From Thermodesulfobacteriota bacterium (GTDB lineage Bacteria; Desulfobacterota; QYQD01), in assembly GCA_031082315.1 (NCBI GenBank), contig JAVHLC010000004.1, forward strand, positions 62,001 through 126,000: a stretch of DNA of 64,000 bases, given 5' to 3'. Under the pieces are notes generated by a model. The model made no database searches and was not told where the DNA came from. It saw nothing but the letters and a program-made list of their open reading frames with translations. The number at the start of each line of letters is the position of its first letter. Position 1 is the first letter of the stretch. Below are positions 1 to 7,475 of this stretch, one piece after another. The translations under genes and the position numbers were made by a program.

Positions 1-1
1 T

Positions 2-292
2 ATCCTCCAGACAGTAACCCGTGAAATCGAGATGGAGTGTTTGCCGGCAGACATTCCGGAATTCATCGAGGTTGATGTCACTTCCCTGGACATTGGGGAA
101 TCAATCCATATAAAAGACCTGAAGCTGCCGGAAAACCTCCATGTGCTGGACGATGCCGCCGTCACTTTAGTTACCGTGGTTCCGCCGGCAGCTGAAGAAA
201 AAGCGGTTGTCGCCGAGGAAGAAGCCGCTGCCGCTGAACCGGAAGTGGTTTCCACCAAGGGCAAGGAACCCGAGGCAAAAGAGTCGAAATAA
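2..292 (+). CDS. rplY: 50S ribosomal protein L25/Ctc, C-terminal part
   Basis: Partial gene cut by the left window edge; the frame is open from base 2 to the TAA at 290-292. The visible residues (ILQTVTREIEMECLPADIPE and on) match the C-terminal TL5/CTC beta domain of the long bacterial L25 form, which binds 5S rRNA. The end is an acidic, alanine/glutamate-rich tail (EEKAVVAEEEAAAAEPE), common in long L25 proteins. pth starts 2 bp downstream, the classical ctc-pth pairing, which supports the call. The N-terminal 5S-binding domain lies outside the window. Confidence 0.88.
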   Translation: MLQTVTREIEMECLPADIPEFIEVDVTSLDIGESIHIKDLKLPENLHVLDDAAVTLVTVVPPAAEEKAVVAEEEAAAAEPEVVSTKGKEPEAKESK

Positions 293-294
293 AG

Positions 295-879
295 TTGCGT
301 TGTATTGTTGGCCTTGGCAATCCCGGCATCAAGTATGCAGAAACCAGGCATAATATTGGTTTTATCCTTATTGATCACCTTGCCGGGATATTTCAGATCT
401 CACTCGCCGCAAAAAAGTGGGATAGCCTCATTGGTAAGGGGTATATTGGCGAAAGGCAAGTCCTCCTGGCCAAACCCCTTACCTATATGAACCGGAGCGG
501 TTTAGCAGTAGCACAGATACTTAACTTCCACAAGATACCCCCCCCTGATCTTCTGGTCGTCCATGATGATATGGATATCCCGTTAGGACGCATAAAGATA
601 GTGCGAAGCGGAGGATCAGGCGGACATAATGGCGTGGACTCGATTATTGAGACCCTGGGCACCCGGGAATTCCCACGCCTTAAGATTGGGATTGGCAGGC
701 CATTGCCTCAACAGAAGCCAGAGCACTATGTCCTTGAGCCATTTTCTTTTGAGGAGATAGCACTCCTAAAAGAGACTTTAAAAAAAGCAGCAAAGGCGTC
801 TGAAGCCATAGTCCGGCAGGGGATTGAGGAAGCCATGAATCTTTTTAACATCAAAGAAGTGAATGTCATTAGTCAATAG
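295..879 (+). CDS. pth: Peptidyl-tRNA hydrolase
   Basis: 194-residue cytosolic hydrolase that releases tRNA from prematurely dropped peptidyl-tRNA. Family signatures are clear: VGLGNPGIKYAETRHNIGF near the N-terminus with the catalytic His of RHNIGF, KPLTYMNRSG around residue 65, DDMDIPLGRIK and GSGGHNGVDSI around 95-115. Length is typical. The start is a TTG at 295, 2 bp after the L25 stop, so the two genes are probably one transcript. Oddity: the last codons (VISQ, stop TAG) lie inside a short tandem array (GTCATTA GTCAATA GTCATTC), so the array has supplied the 3' end of the gene. Confidence 0.96.
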   Translation: MRCIVGLGNPGIKYAETRHNIGFILIDHLAGIFQISLAAKKWDSLIGKGYIGERQVLLAKPLTYMNRSGLAVAQILNFHKIPPPDLLVVHDDMDIPLGRIKIVRSGGSGGHNGVDSIIETLGTREFPRLKIGIGRPLPQQKPEHYVLEPFSFEEIALLKETLKKAAKASEAIVRQGIEEAMNLFNIKEVNVISQ

Positions 880-927
880 TCATTCTTTCCAACCCAACCG
901 ATGACTAATGACCAGTGACGAGTTACG
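865..927. repeat. Inverted pair of 7-bp arrays (GTCANTN family)
   Basis: Left arm 865-885 has units GTCATTA, GTCAATA, GTCATTC; after a 14-bp loop the right arm 900-927 reads GATGACT, AATGACC, AGTGACG, AGTTACG, the opposite orientation of the same motif. The pair can fold as a hairpin between pth and the convergent iron-sulfur gene and might act as a bidirectional terminator. The left arm encodes the end of pth. Confidence 0.75.
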
Positions 928-1042
928 TTTTGAACACCGGTACTTTGACATTCATTTGGATTTTGAACTTTGGCATTTGTGTTTTCAGCCTTTAGCCTTC
1001 AAGCTTTGGACTTTGGGCCTTGAACTTTGACCTTCCAGGCCT
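928..1042. repeat. CTTTGNN tandem array (family E), left copy
   Basis: Imperfect units such as CTTTGGA, CTTTGGG, CCTTGAA and CTTTGAC, plus TTTGAAC/TTTGGCA variants. It covers the 3' end of the membrane iron-sulfur gene, whose last ~15 residues (from GQSSRPKV to the stop at 985) are encoded by the array. A second array of the same family lies at 2045-2146, so the two-gene redox locus is bracketed by family E. Confidence 0.7.
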
Positions 1043-1884
1043 CCCATCTCCCAGGAAATAGCCCCGAATGCACAGGACTCGCGCAGACATACCAGACAGC
1101 GTATGCACCGCCTGTCGTTGGGTGATTCATAAAATTTAATATCTACGGGACAGTCCCGGTAGCATAACTCACAATGCGTGCATTTCTCCGGATGATACTT
1201 GAGCTGGAAGAGGCTCGCCCGGTTGAAAAAAGAATAAAATGCCCCGAGGGGGCATACAGTACGACAGAAGGGACGGCTGGCCAGGACGCTCCCGGTAATA
1301 AAGAAAAACAAGACCGCTACTTTAATGTAAAAAAGATGCCCGACCGTCATACGCAGGGTTGGTTGCAGGATTAAAAGCGGCAGTCCGGCCTCCAGGGTCC
1401 CGGCCGGGCAGATAAACTTACAAAACCACAGAAAACCATATCCAAAGGCATCAACCACCCAGATGGGTAAGATAAAGATGGTCAGGGCCAGGAAGATATA
1501 AGGGCCATAGCTGAAGATATAGGGTATTCTGATCTTGCGCCCGGGCATCTTAAATAAAAGGTCCTGGATAAGACCAAAGGGGCATATCCAGCCGCAGGGC
1601 ATGCGCCCCACCAGTCCTCCAATAATCCCCAGCCATCCCAGGACATAGAATCCAAAATGGTAGCGCGCCGCTTCTACTGAGGCACGGATACCGGCCATAA
1701 AATTCTGGATAGCCCCTAGCGGACACGCGGTTGTAGCTGCCGGGCAGGAATGACAGTTTAATCCCGGAGAGCAGATAGACTTGAGCCGACCCTGATATAT
1801 AGTCCGGCTTACAGGAAAATACCAGTAACCGTTCAGGAGTAAGGCCGAAAGGGACTGGATAATTCGCCGCAGATGCTGCCTCAT
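985..1884 (-). CDS. NapH-like membrane 4Fe-4S protein
   Basis: Polytopic iron-sulfur protein of about 300 residues. Cysteine motifs in order: CPAATTACPLGAI near the N-terminus, CGWICPFGLIQDL (the NapH/CcoG-type motif), FCKFICPAGT, FCRTVCPLGAF, then two ferredoxin clusters at the C-terminus (CTHCELCYRDCPVD and CIRCLVCLRESCAFGAI). At least three hydrophobic helices lie between them. The role is probably electron transfer from a membrane donor; the partner is unknown. The frame extends to a TTG at 1899, but ATG 1884 overlaps the stop of the small upstream gene as ATGA, so I prefer it. The final ~15 residues come from a repeat array. Specific function not assigned. Confidence 0.85.
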   Translation of the reverse strand: MRQHLRRIIQSLSALLLNGYWYFPVSRTIYQGRLKSICSPGLNCHSCPAATTACPLGAIQNFMAGIRASVEAARYHFGFYVLGWLGIIGGLVGRMPCGWICPFGLIQDLLFKMPGRKIRIPYIFSYGPYIFLALTIFILPIWVVDAFGYGFLWFCKFICPAGTLEAGLPLLILQPTLRMTVGHLFYIKVAVLFFFITGSVLASRPFCRTVCPLGAFYSFFNRASLFQLKYHPEKCTHCELCYRDCPVDIKFYESPNDRRCIRCLVCLRESCAFGAISWEMGGLEGQSSRPKVQSLKAKG

Positions 1885-2012
1885 CCGATGCCTATGCAAT
1901 CAAGGCATATACTGACGGCCTTCTCAAGGACGCCCTGGACTTCGCCCGTGAGGACGCCGGCTAACCACAGGAGGACAAAAAGAGAAATAACGATGAACGG
2001 TATCTTCCGCAT
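1881..2012 (-). CDS. CD1871A-family CXXC motif small membrane protein
   Basis: A 43-codon gene read directly from the sequence. It starts MRKIPFIVISLFVLL and ends ICLDCIGIG followed by TGA. One hydrophobic helix (residues 5-20) is followed by a conserved C-terminal CLDCIGIG. This layout matches the small family known as CD1871A CXXC proteins, which often sit beside membrane 4Fe-4S proteins. Its stop overlaps the start of the iron-sulfur gene (ATGA), so translational coupling is likely. Role inferred: a redox or thiol partner, or metal-binding accessory, of the NapH-like protein. Confidence 0.8.
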   Translation of the reverse strand: MRKIPFIVISLFVLLWLAGVLTGEVQGVLEKAVSICLDCIGIG

Positions 2013-2044
2013 GTGTTTACCTTTCGCCCGGACGGGCTGAAAAA

Positions 2045-2146
2045 CAAAATGTCAAAATACAAAGTTCAAAGGAAATCCAAATGACTGAATGTCAAAGTTT
2101 AACTTTCAGCTTTGGCATTCATTTGAATTTTGAGCTTTGAATTTCT
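2045..2146. repeat. CTTTGNN inverted array (family E), right copy
   Basis: Left arm carries reverse units (GTCAAAA, AAGTTCAAAG, GTCAAAG); the right arm after about 2100 carries CTTTCAG, CTTTGGC, TTTGAGC, CTTTGAA. The arms are inverted around 2098-2103. It fills the gap between the CXXC/iron-sulfur pair and the thiamine-binding gene. Confidence 0.65.
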
Positions 2147-2149
2147 TTA

Positions 2150-2449
2150 TTACCTCAACCTGGCCTGAACCGACTTCACCTTATCATCTAACAGGACTTT
2201 TTTATCTCTCCGGTCATCAATGATAATCACGGTCTGCACACGTTTTACACCCCTGGCAAAAGGAAGCTCATGCAACCTTGCGGCTAAGGATAAGACATCT
2301 GATATACTGCCTTCAATAATCGTTCCCATGTCCGTTAGTTTATAAGGTAATTTCCCCTTGGCCAGTTCCTTTTGAATATCTGCGATATGATCCCCGACGC
2401 TGGGCGTCCCTAACCCAAGGGGCACCACGCTTAACTCCATAAGCGCCAT
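2150..2449 (-). CDS. MTH1187-family thiamine-binding protein
   Basis: 99-residue protein of the YkoF/DUF77 family. The N-terminal ELSVVPLGLGTPSVGDHIADIQKEL strand-helix, the central YKLTDMGTIIEGS stretch and RVQTVIIIDDRRDKK near the end are the family hallmarks. Members are small tetrameric ferredoxin-like proteins that bind thiamine or HMP-like ligands; their physiological role is uncertain. No TPP riboswitch is visible upstream. It probably stands alone, with repeats on both sides. Confidence 0.85.
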   Translation of the reverse strand: MALMELSVVPLGLGTPSVGDHIADIQKELAKGKLPYKLTDMGTIIEGSISDVLSLAARLHELPFARGVKRVQTVIIIDDRRDKKVLLDDKVKSVQARLR

Positions 2450-2509
2450 AATCCATCCCTCCCCTGATTAAATAGTTTTCGCCCGGAAACCAAAAATTTT
2501 CGGACGAGC

Positions 2510-2660
2510 GGCCAGCACTCAGCTATCAGCATGAAGCCGGTTCACCGTTCACCGTTTACCGAAAGAAAATGTCGGACAACGGTTAACGGATAACAAACAT
2601 GCTGACAGCTAACCGCTGATCGCTGAAAGCGTGAAACCGGAAACAGTAGTTTCCGGATGA
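2510..2660. repeat. Composite palindromic repeat element X, copy 1
   Basis: The centre has CCGTTNN units in the left arm (ending CGTTTACCG), a conserved loop AAAGAAAATGT, then inverted units ending GGATAACAAACATGCTGAC. Outer parts carry TCAGCNN/GCTGANN units and a small hairpin CCGGAAAC-agta-GTTTCCGG. A second copy with the same loop but different unit number and dinucleotides is at 18752-18872. The rest of the 2450-2818 gap shows no gene; a minus-strand 72-codon frame through it looks accidental. Confidence 0.75.
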
Positions 2661-2818
2661 GCACTCGTATATTTCTATGTTACGATGTAATTTCGGTATT
2701 TGTAAACTGGTTTTTTTGTCAAACCCAGGGCACCCTGTCATATCAATAAACAGCTTAAAAATTTTTAGATTTGTTGTATAGTGTTTATTAAGAAAAGACA
2801 TCCGAGGAGGACGCAGAG

Positions 2819-3013
2819 ATGACCACCCCCAAACACTGCCCGGGATTTGAATCTAATAAGAATCTAACCTCATTTATATGTAAGTGCCCGAACTGTGGAG
2901 CGGAAAAGGAGATATTCTCGGATGAATTTGATGTTAAGCACATCTGCCCAAAGTGCAAGAAGGAGATCGACTTCACCCGCTGTGAACTCTATGGTTCCGG
3001 AAAAGCCGACTGA
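2819..3013 (+). CDS. Small zinc-ribbon protein
   Basis: 64-residue protein with two CXXC knuckles (CKCPNCGAEKE and ICPKCKKEID), separated by about 20 residues, as expected for a rubredoxin-like zinc ribbon. An extra CPGF motif is near the N-terminus. A good ribosome-binding site (GAGGAGG) lies 9-13 bp before the ATG, and a TATAGT box at 2777-2782 could be a weak -10. The next small gene follows within 60 bp, suggesting co-transcription. Function unknown: a metal-binding or nucleic-acid-binding adaptor is possible. Confidence 0.8.
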   Translation: MTTPKHCPGFESNKNLTSFICKCPNCGAEKEIFSDEFDVKHICPKCKKEIDFTRCELYGSGKAD

Positions 3014-3069
3014 CGGCTGACTTATCAATACTCGTGCCCACAAAAATTATCTCAATAGCGGAAAGGATT

Positions 3070-3288
3070 ATGCAGACAATGGACAAGGCCTTCATGGAAC
3101 AGATGAAAAGAAAGGTTGAAAACGAACTCAGAGAACGTGAAATACAGGCTACTGAATATTGGTTAAGTGAACTTATAAAAGTTTACGAGAAAAGACATCA
3201 ACAAATGGCCGACCTCCAGGTGGACATGCAAAATCTGGTCGCCAAGATGCGCACCCGCCTGAAGACCCTGAAAAAAGGCGATGACTGA
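3070..3288 (+). CDS. Small charged coiled-coil protein, unknown function
   Basis: About 72 residues, almost entirely helical and charged (MKRKVENELREREIQATEYW, then EKRHQQMADLQVDMQNLVAKM), so a coiled coil is likely. The open frame begins at a GTG at 3034, but ATG 3070 has a clear AAAGGA site just upstream and is the better start. It follows the zinc-ribbon gene and converges on ptsI, 8 bp away. No family recognised. Confidence 0.7.
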   Translation: MQTMDKAFMEQMKRKVENELREREIQATEYWLSELIKVYEKRHQQMADLQVDMQNLVAKMRTRLKTLKKGDD

Positions 3289-3296
3289 TAATACTT

Positions 3297-5084
3297 TTAA
3301 AGTGTAAATTGGGAAGAAGGCCACAAAAATTCTTCCGTGAACCTTTTAGCCCATTTTGTTTTTAAGTAGGTGTGTATTTCATCAGCCGTAGAAAATTGCA
3401 ATATATCATTTACCACTTCATTAGCCTCTTCCATAGTGGACATGCGAATAATACGTTTAGCCTGAGGAACTGCCAGGGGATTCATACTTAGTTCATCAAG
3501 CCCCAGCCCCAGTAAAATAGGCATATAAGACGCCTCACCGGCCATCTCTCCACACATGGCCACCTCAACGCCCCCGCGGTGACCGGCTTCCGCCACCTGC
3601 TTTATCATACGAAGAACGCCGGGATGAAGCGGCTCATAAAGATGGGCCACGTGTTCATTTATCCGGTCTATAGCCAGGGAATATTGAATGAGGTCGTTCG
3701 TCCCGATGCTAAAAAAATCCACTTCCTCGGCCAGGATGTCGGCTATGGCTGCCGCCGACGGCACTTCAATCATGGCGCCAATCTTGACCGATTCCTTATA
3801 CGGTATTCCCTCCCGATACAATTCTTCACACGCCGCCTCCAAAACACGCTTGGCCTCTACTATCTCCTGCTTGCCGGAAATCATAGGAAACATGATACGC
3901 AGGTCGCCAAAACAACCGGCCCTTAACAAGGCGCGCAATTGAACCTTGAAGATGCCCTTCTCCCTCAGACAAAACCGGATGGCCCGAAGTCCAAGGGCAG
4001 GGTTTGATTCGCTTACCCACTTTATTGATGAAGCAAATTTATCCCCTCCTATATCCAGTGTACGTATAGTCACCGGGTTAGGGGCAATGCGCTCCACTAC
4101 CTCGCTATAGGCATTAAAAAGGATTTCTTCGGTGGGTAATTCATCACGGTTCAGGTATAAAAACTCCGTGCGCAGCAGTCCTATGCCTTCCGCGCCATAC
4201 TCCAGAACAGAAGGCAGTTCTTCTAAAAATTCAACGTTAGCCTTTATCTTGATTTGATAGCCGTCGATTGTTTCCGCCCGGAGATGGCCGTATTTGACTG
4301 TTTGTATCCGATAATCTTCGTAGCGGCTTTGCCTCTGTCTGTATTCCTGAATAGTCTCTTCCGGCGGATTAATAAGGACCGTACCCGTCACACCATCGAC
4401 GATTATCTGATCCCCACTTGAAACCACGCCGGTTATCGTCTCCAGACCGACTACGGCCGGTATCCCCAGGGAACGGGCGATTATAGCCGTATGCGAGGTC
4501 CGACCGCCTATATCCGTCAGAAAGGCCATAATCCTGTCCGGTTTCATCTGGGTAGTATCGGCCGGCGAAAGATCATGCGCTACTACGATTACATTATCTT
4601 CAATATCCGCCAGGTTCTCCAGTGAATGGCCGGTCAAGACCCTTAATAACCTCTCTGTAACAAACTCCACATCATGAAAACGGCTGCGGATGTACTCGTC
4701 CTGGATACGCTCGAAAATGGCCTGACTTTCTTTCAGCGCCTTCTTAAGCGCCCATTCCGCATTAATTTTCTCTTCAGCAATAATCCGGAGTGTTTGGTCG
4801 TAAAGCATCTTATCTTTCAGGATCAGAAGGTGGCTATCTATTATAGAACAGTGTTCTCTTAACTCCTCCGGGATTTCTTCTTTAATGGCCAGGAGGGCCA
4901 GGTGTGCCTGTTCTACTGCCTCCTTGAAACGCACGATCTCTGCCGCCACCTGTTCATCGTTCATGAGGTATTCATAAACCACCTTGATCTTGCGGCGATC
5001 TATATGCAGGGCCTTACCGATGGCTATGCCCGGAAAGACCGGGACGCCCTTTAATGTCTTGACGTTATCCGCTTCTCGTTTCAC
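3297..5084 (-). CDS. ptsI: PTS Enzyme I, phosphoenolpyruvate-protein phosphotransferase
   Basis: 595 residues, typical length. It transfers phosphate from PEP to HPr in the cytosol. The phosphohistidine motif GGRTSHTAIIARS places the active His at residue 198. The PEP-binding barrel shows EGIGLLRTEFLYL, LRALLRAGCFGDLRIMFPM, GTNDLIQYSLAIDR and the catalytic-Cys stretch VAMCGEMAGE. The start overlaps the ptsH stop by 4 bp (ATGA), so the genes are coupled. No sugar-specific EIIBC permease is in the window, which fits the regulatory PTS common in deltaproteobacteria. Confidence 0.97.
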   Translation of the reverse strand: MKREADNVKTLKGVPVFPGIAIGKALHIDRRKIKVVYEYLMNDEQVAAEIVRFKEAVEQAHLALLAIKEEIPEELREHCSIIDSHLLILKDKMLYDQTLRIIAEEKINAEWALKKALKESQAIFERIQDEYIRSRFHDVEFVTERLLRVLTGHSLENLADIEDNVIVVAHDLSPADTTQMKPDRIMAFLTDIGGRTSHTAIIARSLGIPAVVGLETITGVVSSGDQIIVDGVTGTVLINPPEETIQEYRQRQSRYEDYRIQTVKYGHLRAETIDGYQIKIKANVEFLEELPSVLEYGAEGIGLLRTEFLYLNRDELPTEEILFNAYSEVVERIAPNPVTIRTLDIGGDKFASSIKWVSESNPALGLRAIRFCLREKGIFKVQLRALLRAGCFGDLRIMFPMISGKQEIVEAKRVLEAACEELYREGIPYKESVKIGAMIEVPSAAAIADILAEEVDFFSIGTNDLIQYSLAIDRINEHVAHLYEPLHPGVLRMIKQVAEAGHRGGVEVAMCGEMAGEASYMPILLGLGLDELSMNPLAVPQAKRIIRMSTMEEANEVVNDILQFSTADEIHTYLKTKWAKRFTEEFLWPSSQFTL

Positions 5085-5362
5085 TGTTCTTCCCCAAACT
5101 TATCATTTATTAGTTTTTCAAGGGCGCTGACGGCCTCAGGCGCATCCTCCCCCACAGCACTAATCTCAACTTCCGTACCCCTAAGACAGGCCAGTGTCAA
5201 TATATCCAGAATACTTTTACCATCTGTCTCTTCACCATTTCTGGCCAGCCGGACATCGCATTTAAAACGGCAGGCCGTCTGTACAAATTTGGCCGCGGCC
5301 CGGGCATGGAGCCCCAGTTTATTCTTGATAGTACACATCTTACTGATTTTGGGAGTAGTCAT
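5081..5362 (-). CDS. ptsH: PTS phosphocarrier protein HPr
   Basis: 93 residues. The phosphorylated His is H19 in NKLGLHARAAAKF, and the regulatory serine is S50 in GKSILDILTLA, equivalent to Ser46 of Gram-positive HPr. The conserved Ser suggests control by an HPr kinase, though none is present here. The protein is slightly longer than average at the N-terminus. It overlaps ptsI by 4 bp and sits 23 bp below rsmI with a TCAGCNN array between. Confidence 0.95.
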   Translation of the reverse strand: MTTPKISKMCTIKNKLGLHARAAAKFVQTACRFKCDVRLARNGEETDGKSILDILTLACLRGTEVEISAVGEDAPEAVSALEKLINDKFGEEQ

Positions 5363-5375
5363 TATTCACCTATAG

Positions 5376-5402
5376 CCATCAGCTATCAGCTATCAGCTTT
5401 CC
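5376..5402. repeat. TCAGCNN tandem array (family G)
   Basis: Units CATCAGC, TATCAGC, TATCAGC, TTTC in tandem between ptsH and rsmI. The array supplies the end of rsmI: the stop TGA (5386-5388) and the last residues ADS are read from it. Confidence 0.7.
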
Positions 5403-6243
5403 TAAATTTCAATCCCAATCGATAAACCTCTGTTTTCGAGACGCCCAACTCCTCAGCCACCTTACGGATAATACCGCTTAGTTTTAAGTCCGTATTCTCT
5501 TGATACCATCTGATAGTATTAAGTATTGTATCCTCGTCAAACACTTCCTGCTCCCTTGAGCCGTCAAATACCAACGTGATTTCACCCCGGATATCTTTTC
5601 CCTCCAGGTCGTCCAGTACCTCGCTCAGCATACCCCATTTCAGTTCTTCGAACTTCTTGGTCAATTCCCTCGCCAGGAGCATTTTACGGTCTCCTGCCTC
5701 ATCTAAAATATCCCGCAGAGTAGCCGGTAGCCGCTTAGGCGCTTCATAAATGACAAAGGTCCTCTTCTCGTAACGAAGTTTCTGTAAGACAGCTTTACGC
5801 CTGGACGATTGCCGCGGCAAAAAACCCAGGAAGGAGAAAGAATCTGCAGGCAGCCCCGAAACACTCAAGGCGGCGATAACTGCCGAAACCCCGGGAACAG
5901 GAATAACCCTGACCCCATTTTCTATAGCCACACGGATGATATAATAACCCGGATCCGAAATTCCGGGAGTGCCCGCATCCGTAACCAAAGCTGCTTTAAT
6001 ACCCGAACGCAACCTTCCCACCAACTCTTCACTTTTTTCTACCTGATTGTGTTCATGACAGCTTATAAGGGGGACGTGAATCTGATAGTGGGAAAGGAGC
6101 TTGCGCGTCCACCGGGTGTCTTCGGCAACAATTATGTCCACTTCCTTTAATATCCTGAGGGCCCGTAGAGTAATATCCTCCAGATTACCGATGGGGGTGG
6201 AAACTATGTAGAGTACGCCTTTGTTAGCTGGTTCCACTTTCAA
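5386..6243 (-). CDS. rsmI: 16S rRNA (cytidine-1402-2'-O)-methyltransferase
   Basis: 285 residues, SAM-dependent tetrapyrrole-methylase fold. Signatures: LYIVSTPIGNLEDITLRAL at the N-terminus, VAEDTRWTRKLLSHYQI, ALVTDAGTPGISDPGYYI (SAM loop) and VIPVPGVSAVIAALSVSGLP. It methylates C1402 of 16S rRNA. The C-terminal region ends in a helix-turn-helix-like segment (GVSKTEVYRLGLKFR), usual for RsmI. Its last residues ADS and stop come from a repeat array. It is upstream of ptsH on the same strand. Confidence 0.95.
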   Translation of the reverse strand: MKVEPANKGVLYIVSTPIGNLEDITLRALRILKEVDIIVAEDTRWTRKLLSHYQIHVPLISCHEHNQVEKSEELVGRLRSGIKAALVTDAGTPGISDPGYYIIRVAIENGVRVIPVPGVSAVIAALSVSGLPADSFSFLGFLPRQSSRRKAVLQKLRYEKRTFVIYEAPKRLPATLRDILDEAGDRKMLLARELTKKFEELKWGMLSEVLDDLEGKDIRGEITLVFDGSREQEVFDEDTILNTIRWYQENTDLKLSGIIRKVAEELGVSKTEVYRLGLKFRKADS

Positions 6244-6261
6244 AAATCAACCTCTACGGCT

Positions 6262-6409
6262 TCGTAAAAAGTCAAAATTACCGCGGGGTCGCCGAGGTTG
6301 GCGTAGGGGCAGGGCTTGCCCTGCCCAATAAGGGCGCGCAGCAAGCAGCGCCCCTACGTTGCGGGTTGCGGGCTCTGCGTACTCAGCGGTGAAACGGCTT
6401 TTTTACGAG
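6262..6409. mobile_element. MITE-like nested inverted repeat
   Basis: Outer ends share TTCGTAAAAAG (6261 on) and, inverted, CTTTTTTACGAG (6398-6409). Inside are CGTAGGGGC and its complement GCCCCTACG (about 6303-6359) plus GGGCAGGGC-TT-GCCCTGCCC. There is no coding capacity. It fills the gap between rsmI and the HDOD gene. A non-autonomous transposon relic or a structured terminator are both possible. Confidence 0.5.
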
Positions 6410-6467
6410 TTTATCAAAATTTACTTAGACCTAGGCGAAAAAGCAAGCAAAAAGGATTGAGGGCGGG

Positions 6468-7472
6468 CTAATCCAGGGTTGTAAAAAAACCGGCCATCTT
6501 TGTCTTGTCTTCAGCAGTAATCGACTTCAAATCGATTTCCAGGCCAAACGGCCGTAAGGTGGGTTGAATATCCCTCTGTACAGCCTCGGCGATAGAGACG
6601 ACATCTTCAGGTTTAATAGCCAGATGTTTAACGATTTCCGGTCCTATTTGAGGGAGGCATCTATCGCCACTAAACCCCAGCGAAAGGAATTTAGCCAAAA
6701 AATCAGCCAGGAAAATTATGGCTTCCAGACGTATACCGGCATTTCCATCAGATATGGCAATGAGCGGTTGATGGTGATTCTGGATAGCAGCGGTTAAGGC
6801 ATCCGGCAGCTTCCAGTGTTGGGCCAGCCAGAAGCCGATTGTAGCATGCGAGATAGTTAATAACTCCTGTTCAATATCCACGAGCGCCCGTTGTTGTTCC
6901 TCTGCCCTGTGCAACGCCTGGTCAAACTTATCCGGGAATACATCATTTAACAGGGTTTTCCCAATGTCGTGCAGCAGACCGGCTACAAAAGCCTCTTCGG
7001 GGACAGGGTAGCGCACTTTCTCCCCTATCTTACGGCCACAAATACCCACGCCTACGGAGTGTACCCATAAGTCGGCCTGGCTAAGACCAGACGACCTGGT
7101 TTTAGCGAAAAGGGTGTCATTGATAGGCAGGCTCAAGGCCATATTTTTTACCTCATTGAACCCCAAAAGACTTACAGCATGTGAAACCGTTGATATTTTA
7201 CTGTTAAATCCATAATAAGCAGAATTTACAATCTTCAATATCATGCCGGTCAATGACGGGTCATTCAAAATAATCCTGGACAGATCGGCAAGCGTGGCAT
7301 TCGGGTCCTCAATCATAGACAGGACCTGATTAATCACCATCGGGAATGGAGGCAATTGCTCTATCTGTTCAGAGATAAGCTTAAAGACGGCAGGATCAAG
7401 TTCATCACTGTTTCCCGTATCGTCATCCAGGTCTATCTCCCACACATCATTTTTGCCGTCCAAAATCATCAC
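6468..7472 (-). CDS. HDOD-domain signalling protein
   Basis: 334 residues. The HDOD domain covers roughly residues 30-230: LPPFPMVINQVLSMIEDPNATLADLSRIILNDPSLTGMIL, then NSAYYGFNSKISTVSHAVSLLG, and a degenerate HD phosphohydrolase core AGLLHDIGKTLLND. HDOD proteins act as non-catalytic output or scaffold modules in motility and stress signalling. It starts 4 bp after the HD-GYP gene stop, so the two are probably co-transcribed. Confidence 0.9.
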   Translation of the reverse strand: MMILDGKNDVWEIDLDDDTGNSDELDPAVFKLISEQIEQLPPFPMVINQVLSMIEDPNATLADLSRIILNDPSLTGMILKIVNSAYYGFNSKISTVSHAVSLLGFNEVKNMALSLPINDTLFAKTRSSGLSQADLWVHSVGVGICGRKIGEKVRYPVPEEAFVAGLLHDIGKTLLNDVFPDKFDQALHRAEEQQRALVDIEQELLTISHATIGFWLAQHWKLPDALTAAIQNHHQPLIAISDGNAGIRLEAIIFLADFLAKFLSLGFSGDRCLPQIGPEIVKHLAIKPEDVVSIAEAVQRDIQPTLRPFGLEIDLKSITAEDKTKMAGFFTTLD

Positions 7473-7475
7473 CTC

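Noticed and set aside
2583-2801. 72-codon minus-strand frame
   Set aside because: Runs through repeat element X and the putative promoter of the zinc-ribbon gene; no protein-like features.
2450-2820. TPP riboswitch upstream of the thiamine-binding-like gene
   Set aside because: None of the conserved TPP-aptamer motifs (such as CUGAGA) is visible in the leader.
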